Source: Chamaesiphon minutus PCC 6605
GTDB lineage: Bacteria; Cyanobacteriota; Cyanobacteriia; Cyanobacteriales; Chamaesiphonaceae
Length of the DNA stretch: 64,000 bases
Direction: 5' to 3'
NCBI RefSeq assembly: GCF_000317145.1
Contig: NC_019697.1
Coordinates: 4,290,886-4,354,885 of the forward strand
The notes beneath the pieces are model-generated. The model saw nothing but the letters and a program-made list of their open reading frames with translations. It had not been told where the DNA came from and made no database searches. Position 1 is the first letter of the stretch. Each line of letters opens with the position of its first letter. This document shows positions 18,713 through 27,702 of the stretch, in pieces. The translations under genes were made by a program, and so were the position numbers.

Positions 18713-21700
18713 CTACTCTACCGCACCTAAAAACTTCAAAGCTTCTCGCTGCATGGCCGTCAAACCTTTGGCACCAGTGATACACATCCCTTCATAAGGT
18801 CGCTTGGTTCGCAATCGCTCGATACATTTGCCGAGTTTGAGATCCCATAGTTGAATGGTTTCATCTTGACCGCCGCTAGCGACTATTTTGCCATTGGGAC
18901 TAAATACCACCGACCACACCCAACTCTGATGAGCGGGAATTGTTTGTTGACATTTGCCCGTATTGGGGTTCCACAGTTTCACAGTCCGATCGCAACTACC
19001 GCTAGCTAAGATTTTGCTATCGGGGCTAAATGCGACTGATTGCACCCAGCTCGTGTGTCCCTGCAAGCTATTCACACATTCTCCCGTCGCCACATCCCAC
19101 AACCGAATCGTACAATCGCAACTGGCACTAGCTAACAGCTTGCCATCAGGACTAAACGAAATTCCTTGCACCCAGCTAGTATGTCCGCTTAAGGTGTGGG
19201 TGCATTTACCGCTCTGCAAATCCCACAATTTAATGGTTTTGTCTTCAGAAGCACTAGCTAGCAGGCGACCGTCAGGGCTAAACTGGACAGACCACAACCA
19301 CCCCGTGTGTCCCTCCAGAACTTGGATGCAGTTTCCGGTAATGATATCCCACAAGACGATCGTACAGTCGCCGCCACAGCTTGCGAGGGTGAGTCCCGAT
19401 GGACTAAATGCCACGGCACCAACCCAACGGGTATGTCCCTGCAAGGTTTTGAGACATTGACCCGTCCCGACATCCCATAATTTGATCGTATAATCGCTAC
19501 TGCCACTGGCTAGATATTTACCATCTGGGCTAAATGCCACCGAACATACCCAACCTTGATGTCCGGTTAAGGTCAGGGAATTACGCGAAGTTGCCGAAGT
19601 TCGTGCGTCTGCAAGCTGCCAGAGGCGGATGGTTTTATCTTCGCTACCATTGGCGAGCGTTTTGCCGTCGGGACTAAAGGCGATCGATTGAATCCAGCTA
19701 CCATAACCTTGCCAAATATCGATGCAGCTACCCGTGCTGACTTCCCACAAGCGCACGGAGCGATCTTCGCCGCCAGTGGCTAGATTTGTGCCATCGGGAC
19801 TAAAAGCGACTGAGGTTAAGAGGCTATTGTGACCGTGGAGCGTTTTGAGGCATTGTCCGTCGGTGACACTCCACAGTCTGACCGTGCGATCGCCGCTACC
19901 GCTAGCTAGTAGTTTACCATCAGGACTAAAGGCGATCGAGCGCACTCTTTGAGTATGTCCGGTCAAGGTACTCACACATTTACCCGTTTCGATCTCCCAA
20001 ACTTTGACCGTGCGATCGCCACTGCCACTAGCGATGAGCTTACCATCGGGACTCCAGGCGATCGTCCGCACCCACAGTTGATGTTCGGCAAATATCTGCC
20101 GACATTCACCCGTGGCTAGATTCCACAGTCTTACGCTCTTATCTTCACTCCCGCTGGCGATAGTAGTGCCATCCGGGGAGAAAGCCACCGACCAGATATA
20201 GCTTTGATGTCCTGACAAAATTTTTAGACATTTACCACTGCGAGTATCCCACAGTCGAATTGTGGCGTCGCTGCTGCCGCTGGCGATCGATTGGCTATCG
20301 GGACTAAAGGCGATCGCTCGGACTCGTTGATGGTGTCCGGTGAAGGTTCGCAAACAACTCCCATCGAATGTATCCCATAATTTCACCGTCAGGTCGCTGC
20401 TAGCACTAGCGAGCATTTTGCCATCGTGACTGAACGCGAGGCCATGTACCCAGCCTGCATGTCCCGTACAACAGAGGATCGGCTCGCCTGTGGCAATGTC
20501 CCACAGATAAATTTGCCCATTCACATCTCCTGTGGCTAGTAATTTGCCGTTGGGACTATACGCTAGGGCTAAAATGCTAGTTAATTGCTTAGCAAATACC
20601 GATTCGGTTAGATCTGCATGAGCAAAGTTGACATTTTGGAGATTAGTTTTTTGGAGACAGCCAGAGCGGACAATTAGATAGGAAAAGTCTGCGCCAGCGA
20701 TCTCGACTTGAAGCTGACATAAGAGATTGATAATATTTCCAGCCGCATACCCTGGCTCTAAGGTTTGATGTTCTCGCAAACTCACCAGAATTTTTTGAAA
20801 TTTAAGATAAATTTTATCAGCACTTTTATATCTAGTTAGCAGTCGTGCTAATAATGGTTTGATAATTAGTTTAATTTGAATTTGCTTGAGATATTCTTTG
20901 GCTTTAGATTTTAGCAAAGGATATAAATTTAAAAGCAAAATGCTCTCATGCTCTATCTCTTCAATAATTTGCTCGATCGTCTTATTTTGCAAATATTCTC
21001 TAACTACAGGCTGTAAAAAGAATTTGTTATTCTTCTTTTCTAATAAAGAACGATGCAACAGTGATTGAATAGTTTCAATTGTTTTGCTAGTTGAGTTTCC
21101 TGGATAGCTTCCTAAACAAAATTCACTCTTCTCAAGCGATCGTTGTTCTAATGCCAACCAGTACAAGAATGTTTTTTCAGAGTCTCGCAATCGATTAAAT
21201 TGCTGGTCTAAAATGTCACTAATCTCTCGACAAATTAATGATTTGCTTTTAATAAATTCGGAAATATTGCCATTATATAAATCTGCGGCGATCGCTGAAA
21301 CAATTTTCAGAGCTAGGGGATTGCCGCCATAGTTGTCGATCGTCGCTTGTAAAGATGATTCTGATTCTAGAAAGCAGCCTCGCAACTGTAGTAGCTGCTG
21401 TCCGGCTTGAAAAGTTAAGCCAGCTAATCTCATAGAGCGCACGGGCAATACATCACCCTGCATTAAAGCGATTTCTTGCGGCTGTTCGCGGGTGGTTAGC
21501 AGCAAGCAACTCTGATGGTTACATTCGCCGACTCGTTGAAAAAATGTCCGGTAATTTTCGTAATCTTCTTGATATTGTCCGGCAATCGTACCACTTCTTA
21601 AAAGTGTATCGGCATTATCTAAAATTAATAGACATCGAGTTTGTTTGAAAATATTAATCAGTAGCGAAATTTGCTCTTCTAGTCTGATGGGTAAAGTATC

Positions 21701-22378
21701 GTTCGTTCCTTGAGTCAAAGATCTGAGCAAATCGAGTACCAGTTCTGATAAAGGTGGTGCGGGTAGTAGCGATCGCCAGATCGAATATTGAAAATGGCGA
21801 TCGATTCGTTCGGCTAACTTGATGCTCAAATGAGTTTTGCCAATTCCCCCCATGCCTAATAACACCACCAATCGACAGCTATCGCTGACGATCCATCGTT
21901 CTAAGGTTGCCAATTCCTCAATCCGATTGTAGAAAATGGACACGTCGGGTGCATCGCTCCAATCTCGGTATCTGTGTGGCTCCACGATCGGGTTTGGGCG
22001 GACGATTGGCGATGCCTTCACTATTGTCTGAGTCGATGCTGCTGGCGTTTCTACTAGTTTATCGGTAGCAGCGATCGGCGATACTACGGCGATCGATTGC
22101 AGATTTACGCGATCGCATTGTCGCTCCAAAGCCGCTCGAAAATTAGTTTTACTCACTTTTTCACCACACACTTCCGACAGCATCTGCCATAATTTCGGAC
22201 CCACATCTTGCTTGAGATAATTGAGCGAATAACCGTGGGTTTTGGCGATATCATCGTAGCGCAGACGCGGATCTGATAAAGACGAATCCAGCAAGAGCCT
22301 TTGCACGTCGCTCAGATACTTACCTTTTTTTGTAAACACCAAAGCGTCTACAACAGCTAAAGCTTGTTGGGTGTCCAT
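18713..22378 (-). CDS. STAND NTPase with NB-ARC domain and 14 WD40 repeats
   Basis: 1,221 residues. N-terminal about 110 residues (LVFTKKGKYLSDVQRLLLDS) form the helical vMAP-like adaptor found in cyanobacterial conflict/signalling proteins. Residues about 150-430 form the NB-ARC NTPase: Walker A VVLLGMGGIGKTHLS and Walker B CLLILDNADTLL. A linker with pentapeptide-like NLQNVNFAHADLTES precedes 14 WD40 repeats (I count 14 (K/R)LWD-type signatures), i.e. two seven-bladed propellers. STAND proteins couple ligand sensing by repeats to NTP-driven oligomerisation. The output domain is not a recognisable nuclease or protease, so it may signal through partner proteins. Confidence 0.9.
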   Translation of the reverse strand: MDTQQALAVVDALVFTKKGKYLSDVQRLLLDSSLSDPRLRYDDIAKTHGYSLNYLKQDVGPKLWQMLSEVCGEKVSKTNFRAALERQCDRVNLQSIAVVSPIAATDKLVETPAASTQTIVKASPIVRPNPIVEPHRYRDWSDAPDVSIFYNRIEELATLERWIVSDSCRLVVLLGMGGIGKTHLSIKLAERIDRHFQYSIWRSLLPAPPLSELVLDLLRSLTQGTNDTLPIRLEEQISLLINIFKQTRCLLILDNADTLLRSGTIAGQYQEDYENYRTFFQRVGECNHQSCLLLTTREQPQEIALMQGDVLPVRSMRLAGLTFQAGQQLLQLRGCFLESESSLQATIDNYGGNPLALKIVSAIAADLYNGNISEFIKSKSLICREISDILDQQFNRLRDSEKTFLYWLALEQRSLEKSEFCLGSYPGNSTSKTIETIQSLLHRSLLEKKNNKFFLQPVVREYLQNKTIEQIIEEIEHESILLLNLYPLLKSKAKEYLKQIQIKLIIKPLLARLLTRYKSADKIYLKFQKILVSLREHQTLEPGYAAGNIINLLCQLQVEIAGADFSYLIVRSGCLQKTNLQNVNFAHADLTESVFAKQLTSILALAYSPNGKLLATGDVNGQIYLWDIATGEPILCCTGHAGWVHGLAFSHDGKMLASASSDLTVKLWDTFDGSCLRTFTGHHQRVRAIAFSPDSQSIASGSSDATIRLWDTRSGKCLKILSGHQSYIWSVAFSPDGTTIASGSEDKSVRLWNLATGECRQIFAEHQLWVRTIAWSPDGKLIASGSGDRTVKVWEIETGKCVSTLTGHTQRVRSIAFSPDGKLLASGSGDRTVRLWSVTDGQCLKTLHGHNSLLTSVAFSPDGTNLATGGEDRSVRLWEVSTGSCIDIWQGYGSWIQSIAFSPDGKTLANGSEDKTIRLWQLADARTSATSRNSLTLTGHQGWVCSVAFSPDGKYLASGSSDYTIKLWDVGTGQCLKTLQGHTRWVGAVAFSPSGLTLASCGGDCTIVLWDIITGNCIQVLEGHTGWLWSVQFSPDGRLLASASEDKTIKLWDLQSGKCTHTLSGHTSWVQGISFSPDGKLLASASCDCTIRLWDVATGECVNSLQGHTSWVQSVAFSPDSKILASGSCDRTVKLWNPNTGKCQQTIPAHQSWVWSVVFSPNGKIVASGGQDETIQLWDLKLGKCIERLRTKRPYEGMCITGAKGLTAMQREALKFLGAVE

Positions 22379-22996
22379 AATACAACAGGTCTCGGTGATA
22401 TGAGATACATAATAGATGCTCGGAAAGAAAATTGAGGAGTGGGGAATGGGGTCTGAAAAAGGACAAGACTCGATCTCCTCAGCCTACATTTGACAATCTG
22501 TTATAAAATATACATCTATCCAAATTTATCTGCGATCGAACAGCGGCGATCGGCTCTGCTAATAGTGAATAGCGATGAATCCGAGCATTAAATTCGATCG
22601 AAATTTTGAGAGGAATTTAACCGAGCAGCCACCCCGCTTGGTGGTATCTGCGGCTTTATAGCACAGCACTTTTGTCAGCAACTAAGTTTTCGCGTTGCTG
22701 AATCTGCTAACGGCAGAGGCTTCAGGATCTATACACTTTTAGATCGCAGTATTCCACAATTAAAACATTTTTAGGTAGATTTGTTACAATGTAGCAACAA
22801 TTTTAAATAGTATCTATTCTTTCAAAATAAAATAATATATAATTCAGTTAAAGCGTATTAAAAAAAAGCAACTCCTGCCCTGCTGGCTCAGGATGCGGTG
22901 AGTAGGAAAAATCCATTTTTATACTACTCATTGAAGTAGCTCTCTCGCAGTCCAGGTTCTTTATTTTTGTTACTTTATTAGTACAATAGATCGGGA
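22379..22996. other. Gene-free interval upstream of the ParA gene
   Basis: 618 bases without a credible ORF. AT-rich with a stretch GCAACTCCTGCCCTGCTGGC near 22869 followed by CAGGATGCGGTGAG that could fold locally, but I could not match it to a known riboswitch. It must contain promoters for the divergent STAND gene and for the ParA-FHA genes; none could be placed with confidence. Confidence 0.4.
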
Positions 22997-23773
22997 ATGG
23001 CCAAAATTATTTCGATTCATTCTTATCGGGGTGGCACTGGCAAATCGAATACGACAGCCAATCTTGCCACCTTAGTAGCTCGCGCGGGCAACCGCGTGGG
23101 GATTATCGATACCGATCTTCCTTCTCCTGGCATTCATATTCTGTTTGGACTGGTAGATAAACAGCAAGAGCGCACGCTGAATGATTTTTTGTGGAAGAAG
23201 TGCAAAATTACCGATGCCGCTTATGATGTCAGTGCCGTGCTCCAAGGTCAGGGCACGCCCAATAGCAAAATCTATTTAGTCCCGTCCAGTATCAAAGTCA
23301 ACGATATTTCGCGGGTGTTAAGAGAAGGATTCGACGCCGAATTATTATTCGATGGCTTTCAACAGCTCATCAAAGATTTAAAACTAGATTATCTATTTAT
23401 CGATACGCATCCTGGACTCAATGAGGAAACCTTATTATCTTTGACCGTATCCGATACGGTACTGTTGATTCTGCGTCCCGATCGCCAAGATTTTCAGGGC
23501 ACCGCAGTGACTGTAGACGTAGCGCGGCGGCTGAAAGTCCCCAATCTATTTTTGATCGTGAATAAGGTGCTACCAGAGTACAATTTCGCGCAAATCCGCA
23601 AGACAGTCGAAGCTAATTACAATGTCCCAGTGGCGGGTATTTTACCAGATTCACCCGATATGTTGAGGTTGGCCAGCCAGGGAGTATTTGCAATTAAATA
23701 CAACAACCATCCCATCAGTCAAACTCTTCAAGCAATGGCCAGCGAAATTATCGGCAAAACAGCTACGATTTAA
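22997..23773 (+). CDS. ParA/MinD-type P-loop ATPase
   Basis: 258 residues. The deviant Walker A motif YRGGTGKSNTTANLA at the N-terminus, IIDTDLPSPG and the LFIDTHPGLNEETLL Walker B region place it in the MinD/ParA/Mrp superfamily; such ATPases position cargo, plasmids or protein complexes. A following gene encodes FHA and GAF domains, a pairing found in cyanobacteria where the ATPase is regulated by phosphothreonine binding. Cargo unknown. ATG 22997 is preceded by no clear SD. Confidence 0.85.
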   Translation: MAKIISIHSYRGGTGKSNTTANLATLVARAGNRVGIIDTDLPSPGIHILFGLVDKQQERTLNDFLWKKCKITDAAYDVSAVLQGQGTPNSKIYLVPSSIKVNDISRVLREGFDAELLFDGFQQLIKDLKLDYLFIDTHPGLNEETLLSLTVSDTVLLILRPDRQDFQGTAVTVDVARRLKVPNLFLIVNKVLPEYNFAQIRKTVEANYNVPVAGILPDSPDMLRLASQGVFAIKYNNHPISQTLQAMASEIIGKTATI

Positions 23774-23804
23774 TTAATAGCCATAGCAGATCTAATCTAC
23801 AAAC

Positions 23805-24923
23805 GTGCCTTATTTAATCTACGCCCCTGATACGCCAGATCGGCGAGTTTACGAACTCAAGCCAGGAATTAACACGATCGGTCGCGAAATTGACAATACC
23901 ATTGTCTTGCTAGGTGCAACCGTCTCTCGTCACCACGCAGAGATTAATGTTACCCCCACTGGTACGACAATTAAAGATTGTCAAAGTATCAATCACACTT
24001 TTGTCAATCGAGTCCAACTCGAAATCGATGACTACCAAATTCACGACGGCGATCTGGTACGCTGCGATACCTTTGAGTTCAAATTCGTCAGCCAACTGAC
24101 TTCATCTGCTCCTCAGCCGATCGGTCACAATCGCGAATTGGCGACCGACAATCTCAAACAAATCCCCCTCCATCAACATTCCGAACCACTCGCGGAGTTG
24201 GTGAATAAAAAAATTGCTAAAAATGCTGCACAGAGCGAAGGTGCTGCGGCGCCGATCGAAAGTCGCGAGCAAAATACAGTCAATAAGCTCAAGATTCTGT
24301 TAGAAGTTAGCAAACAACTCTGGTCGCCAGACGAACCCGACAAGCTACTGCACAAAATTCTCGATTTATTGTTCCAAATTATGAACATCGATCGAGCGGT
24401 AATTTTGTTAGTCGATCCAGATTCGCAGCAACTCGAATTAAAAGCCTCCAAGTCAAAGGCCGAAATTCCCGATCTGCCGCACTCTTACAGTCGCAAAATT
24501 GTCGAGCTTGCCTATCAAAGTGGCGATGCGATCGTCACCCAAGACGCTAAAGACGATGCTAGATTTAATGATTCCGTCTCAATCGTGCGGCAAGTAATTC
24601 AAAATTGCATGTGCGTTCCATTCAAAAACTACATAGAAGTGATGGGTGTATTATACGTTCACAATTCATCCTTTTCTGTCAGCTATACTCACGAAGATCT
24701 AGAGTTTTTGAGTGCTTTGGCCAACCAAGCCGCCGTAGTCATTCATATGTCTGGCGAGTTTCACAAACGAGAACAGAAGCTCAAACAACAAGTAATGGAA
24801 TTGCAAATTCAGATCGACCAAGAACGTAAAGAAAACGAACTGGCTGAGATTATGAGTCTCGATTCTTTTCAAAAGTTACAAGAACGTGCTGAAAAAATGC
24901 GCAATAAACACGATCTCAGTTAA
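23805..24923 (+). CDS. FHA-GAF domain protein
   Basis: 372 residues. The N-terminal FHA domain (INTIGREIDNTIVLLGATVS then RHHAEINVT, with the conserved SRHHAE phosphothreonine-binding motif) is followed by a linker and a GAF domain (about residues 165-320: LWSPDEPDKLLHKILDLLFQ, FLSALANQAAVVIH), then a coiled coil. FHA binds phosphothreonine proteins; GAF binds small ligands or dimers. Start is GTG at 23805, 31 bases after the ParA gene, implying an operon. Probably a signalling partner of the upstream ATPase. Confidence 0.88.
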   Translation: MPYLIYAPDTPDRRVYELKPGINTIGREIDNTIVLLGATVSRHHAEINVTPTGTTIKDCQSINHTFVNRVQLEIDDYQIHDGDLVRCDTFEFKFVSQLTSSAPQPIGHNRELATDNLKQIPLHQHSEPLAELVNKKIAKNAAQSEGAAAPIESREQNTVNKLKILLEVSKQLWSPDEPDKLLHKILDLLFQIMNIDRAVILLVDPDSQQLELKASKSKAEIPDLPHSYSRKIVELAYQSGDAIVTQDAKDDARFNDSVSIVRQVIQNCMCVPFKNYIEVMGVLYVHNSSFSVSYTHEDLEFLSALANQAAVVIHMSGEFHKREQKLKQQVMELQIQIDQERKENELAEIMSLDSFQKLQERAEKMRNKHDLS

Positions 24924-24976
24924 AAATATATATGTTATTTTCTCAAAGACTCTATCTCCTGCAACAAAGCTTTAAT

Positions 24977-25072
24977 ATGGGTGAATCAGTCAACTACAGT
25001 GTTGGCATCGTTGTTATTTGTCTGGCAATCCTAATCGGATTGTGGCTGCCAGGAATTTTAAAAGAGAGGTAA
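24977..25072 (+). CDS. 31-residue single-pass membrane ORF
   Basis: ATG to TAA of 31 codons: polar start MGESVNYS, a single hydrophobic helix (VGIVVICLAILIGLWL), and a basic tail PGILKER. This is the layout of small photosynthetic and respiratory complex subunits, but no known member matches the sequence. It lies between the FHA-GAF gene and the HExxH gene; coding is suggested only by composition and length. Confidence 0.4.
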   Translation: MGESVNYSVGIVVICLAILIGLWLPGILKER

Positions 25073-25110
25073 GCTCATCCATTTGGTACCACTATCAATC
25101 GTCATTAGCC

Positions 25111-26268
25111 ATGAGTTGTTTGCAGTTTTGCACAGAGACTTTGGGAGCTTATGGAGCTAGCGAGTCAGAAACGCTGGAATTGTTGACTTACAATCAAAAT
25201 ATCTTCGATCCCAGTCTCCTCGCCCATCAGGACGAGCCGCAGCCCGAACTCTATTTAGCGACATGGGCAGAATATGTCCGGGCAGCGGCTAGCATTGGGG
25301 CTTATGCCGCCCTAAAACCGCATTTGGTGCAGCTCCAATTTCCGATTCTGGCAGGGATAAGTACGACAGCAGAGTATCGCGCCGCCACTCGCAAAGGTGA
25401 ATCGACTACCGCGATGCCGACGGCGGTAGGATTGACTCTGCTCGAACCCGAACGGCTCCAACTCGATCTTCATCAAACCCTTGCGGGTGATATTCCAGTT
25501 TTGATTGCTAACAACCGTGCTGATTTTGTTAGCTTAGTCCAGGCGTTGACTAGACGTAACGAACCCGAACCCATTCCCGACTCCATGGGTGCTTGCATTG
25601 TCAGTGGCTATAATAACTGGCATCGAGTGCGCCTATACCAGCAACAATGGGTTGAGGAAGGCAGACATCAATCCGAGCGGCAAGATTGGGCGGTTGAGTT
25701 TCAATCGGTGATTAAGCGTCCAGAACTGTATCAGGATCGGTTTATTTTGCTCAGTCGGGGAGTCTATAGCAATGTTGCGGCTAGTGAATTGGGAATTGGG
25801 GAAGCAGAATGGATCGAACTGTCTGGCAAAATTCGCCGCGAACACGAATCCACTCATTACATCACGCGCCGCTGGTTTGGCTCGATGCGCAATAATATTC
25901 TCGATGAAATTATTGCCGATTATCGGGGAATTGTGGCGGCCAATGGGGAATATCGGGCAGATTGGTTTTTACGGTTTGTGGGTTTAGAAGCCTTTCCTGC
26001 CTATCGTGCGGGGGGAAGATTGGAAAATTATCGAGGCGATCCGCCGCTTTCACCCGGAGCGTTTATAGTTCTGCAAAGATTAGTCAAAGCTGCTGCTGAC
26101 AATCTCGAACGGTTCGATCGAAAATTCAGCCATTCAGCCAGAACTAGGCGATCGCAAATCGCAATTTTAATCGCGTTGACTACTCTCAGACTCGAAGAAT
26201 TAGCATCAGAGCGAGGAGTATCTCTAATTGAAACAGCAGTGATTTCTGCTTTGTCTATCAAACATTAA
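25111..26268 (+). CDS. Putative HExxH metalloprotein
   Basis: About 385 residues from ATG 25111 (TTG 25018 is a longer, less likely start). The motif REHESTHY (HExxH at residues 245-249) followed about 20 residues later by DEIIADYRG resembles the gluzincin pattern of a zinc-binding HExxH plus a third acidic ligand (E/D). No signal peptide is visible, so it would act in the cytosol. It directly precedes the precursor peptide genes, so it could be part of the peptide system, for example in leader handling, but this is inference. Overall fold not recognised. Confidence 0.6.
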   Translation: MSCLQFCTETLGAYGASESETLELLTYNQNIFDPSLLAHQDEPQPELYLATWAEYVRAAASIGAYAALKPHLVQLQFPILAGISTTAEYRAATRKGESTTAMPTAVGLTLLEPERLQLDLHQTLAGDIPVLIANNRADFVSLVQALTRRNEPEPIPDSMGACIVSGYNNWHRVRLYQQQWVEEGRHQSERQDWAVEFQSVIKRPELYQDRFILLSRGVYSNVAASELGIGEAEWIELSGKIRREHESTHYITRRWFGSMRNNILDEIIADYRGIVAANGEYRADWFLRFVGLEAFPAYRAGGRLENYRGDPPLSPGAFIVLQRLVKAAADNLERFDRKFSHSARTRRSQIAILIALTTLRLEELASERGVSLIETAVISALSIKH

Positions 26269-26330
26269 AATCTATACGATCCAGTCTCAGTGGTTTTCTG
26301 CGATGAGAAAAGCTATGATTTGTAGTCGAT

Positions 26331-26475
26331 CGATCGATTGGCAGCTTAATATTTACTTTATAAATTAGCCCTCAACTACTGAAGAAAACTGAATTTTTAT
26401 GTATTTACTTTTCAATCGATCGTATCTAAGGTGTAGACAGTTAATTTTGATAACCTTTGAATAGGGAGATTGCTA
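26331..26475 (+). promoter_or_regulatory. Upstream block of precursor gene 1
   Basis: About 145 bases conserved with two later copies (26887-27037, 27549-27702). Shared marks are CGATTGG..CTTAA, TTTACTTTA, CAACTACTGAA, AAACTGAATTTTTATGTATT and a final GGGAGATTGCT RBS region. Each precursor therefore appears to carry its own promoter and leader. Confidence 0.55.
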
Positions 26476-26811
26476 ATGAGTGCTGAATCAGTCGGTAAGT
26501 TTTTAGAAAGAGTAGAAGCAGACGAACAATTGCAAGAAGAGTTAGCTCAAGTTATTGAGACAGCCGCCAGTACCGCAACAGAAGGTGCCGACCGACAAGG
26601 TGCTACTGAGTTGGGGCAAAAATATGGCTTTGATTTTTCCTCCGAAGAACTGTGGGCGGAAATTAACAAACGCCAAGACCAAGTCAAGGATCGTCAAGGC
26701 AGTGGCGAATTGAGCGATGACGAGTTAGAAGCAGTAGCTGGTGGTGGTGAAATTTGGATTGCTACTATAGCTTCTACGATTGGTGCTCTAATTGGCAAAA
26801 TTAAGTGGTAA
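26476..26811 (+). CDS. Nif11-like precursor peptide 1
   Basis: 111 residues. The leader (MSAESVGKFLERVEADEQLQ) is a Nif11-type leader, ending ELSDDELEAVAGG, the double-glycine site cut by C39 peptidases. The core, from GEIW onward, is 21 residues long, hydrophobic, has Thr7, Ser10 and Thr11, no Cys, and ends GKIKW. Because the site reads AGGG, cleavage could be one residue later. ATG 26476 is preceded by GGGAG at a good distance. It is the most divergent of the four copies and is the first substrate in the cluster. Confidence 0.9.
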   Translation: MSAESVGKFLERVEADEQLQEELAQVIETAASTATEGADRQGATELGQKYGFDFSSEELWAEINKRQDQVKDRQGSGELSDDELEAVAGGGEIWIATIASTIGALIGKIKW

Positions 26812-26838
26812 GACAATTTAGTCTAGTTTAACTGTTGA

Positions 26839-26873
26839 GCCTCCTGCTAGATCTGGTAGGAGGCCACATTTTT
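26839..26873 (+). terminator. Hairpin after precursor 1
   Basis: GCCTCCTGCTAGATCTGGTA continuing to AGGAGGC (26839-26864), an 8-bp GC-rich stem with further partial pairing, followed by CACATTTTT. Covarying hairpins follow precursors 3 and 4, suggesting conserved attenuator or terminator function. Confidence 0.65.
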
Positions 26874-26886
26874 GTAGTAAGTAGAG

Positions 26887-27037
26887 CGATTGGTGGCTTA
26901 ATGTTTACTTTAGAAATCAACTCTCAACTACTGAACAAATACTGAACAAAACTGAATTTTTATGTATTTACTTTTTAATCGATCGTATCTACTCTAGATG
27001 TAGTTCATTTTGATAACCTTTTCAAGGGAGATTGCTC
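26887..27037 (+). promoter_or_regulatory. Upstream block of precursor gene 2
   Basis: Duplicate of the 26331 block. It holds the direct repeat CTACTGAACAAA-TACTGAACAAAACTGA around 26929-26955, which would suit an operator or stacked binding site, then TTTTTATGTATTTACTT and the RBS region GGGAGATTGCTC before ATG 27038. Confidence 0.55.
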
Positions 27038-27385
27038 ATGAGTGCTCAATCCGTTACTCAGTTTTTAGAAAGAGTAGAAACAGACGAACAATTGCAAGAA
27101 GAGTTAGCTCAAATTATTGAGTCAGCCGCCAATAGCGCGACCGATGGTGCCGATCGACAAGGTGCTACTGAATTAGGGAAAAAATATGGCTTTGATTTTT
27201 CCTCCGAAGAACTTTGGGCAGAAATCAAAAACCGCCAAGACCAATTTAAAGAGCGTCAAGGCAGTGGCGAATTGAGCGATGAAGAGTTGGAAGCAGTAGC
27301 TGGTGGCGGTGAAATTTGGATCACCACCATATTTACGGCTACTACAGCTATTGCTACTGCTGTAATTCCCAAAATTAAGTGGTAA
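27038..27385 (+). CDS. Nif11-like precursor peptide 2
   Basis: 115 residues, Nif11 leader identical in type to copies 1, 3 and 4. Core after AVAGG is 25 residues: starts GEIW, six Thr at core positions 6, 7, 10, 12, 13 and 17, no Ser or Cys, Pro21, and ends PKIKW. The Thr density is the feature expected of a substrate for the LanM-type dehydratase encoded downstream. The copy differs from copy 3 at only a few core positions. Confidence 0.9.
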   Translation: MSAQSVTQFLERVETDEQLQEELAQIIESAANSATDGADRQGATELGKKYGFDFSSEELWAEIKNRQDQFKERQGSGELSDEELEAVAGGGEIWITTIFTATTAIATAVIPKIKW

Positions 27386-27446
27386 GACAATTTAGTCTAG
27401 TTTAGCTGTTGTGCCTTCTGCTATATCTAGAAAGTTCTCCATAAAG

Positions 27447-27482
27447 CAGTGGAAAATGTAGCTTTTACCACATTTTCCACTG
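27447..27482 (+). terminator. Hairpin after precursor 2
   Basis: A 12-bp perfect stem CAGTGGAAAATG (27447-27458) with CATTTTCCACTG (27471-27482). There is no clear T-run downstream. It differs in sequence from the hairpins after copies 1, 3 and 4 but occupies a similar post-stop position. Confidence 0.5.
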
Positions 27483-27548
27483 TTCCTGCCTAAAGAATAG
27501 CCTTAGCGATCTTCGTCAGCAAGACGATCTATAACTTCTTGTAACTCG

Positions 27549-27702
27549 ATCGATTGGTGTCTTAAGATTTACTTTAGAAATCAACCCTCAAATACTGAAC
27601 AAGTACTGAACAAAACTGAGTTTTTATGTATTTACTTTGTCAGCAACGGTATCTAATATATAGATAGTTAATTTTGATAGTCTTATTAAAGGGAGATTGC
27701 TC
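27549..27702 (+). promoter_or_regulatory. Upstream block of precursor gene 3
   Basis: Third copy of the repeated block, with CAAATACTGAAC-AAGTACTGAACAAAACTGAG and TTTTTATGTATTTACTT, and GGGAGATTGCTC before ATG 27703. The CAGCAACGG segment here replaces ATCGATCG of the other copies. Confidence 0.55.

Noticed and set aside
18954-19460. Opposite-strand ORF of 168 codons within the WD40 gene
   Set aside because: It is the antisense of WD40 repeats; periodic repeats open shadow frames.
22860-22930. Possible riboswitch upstream of the ParA gene
   Set aside because: Some local pairing but no match to a known consensus that I could defend.
25018-25110. TTG start extending the HExxH protein by 31 residues
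   Set aside because: Overlaps the 31-residue membrane ORF; ATG 25111 is a better start.
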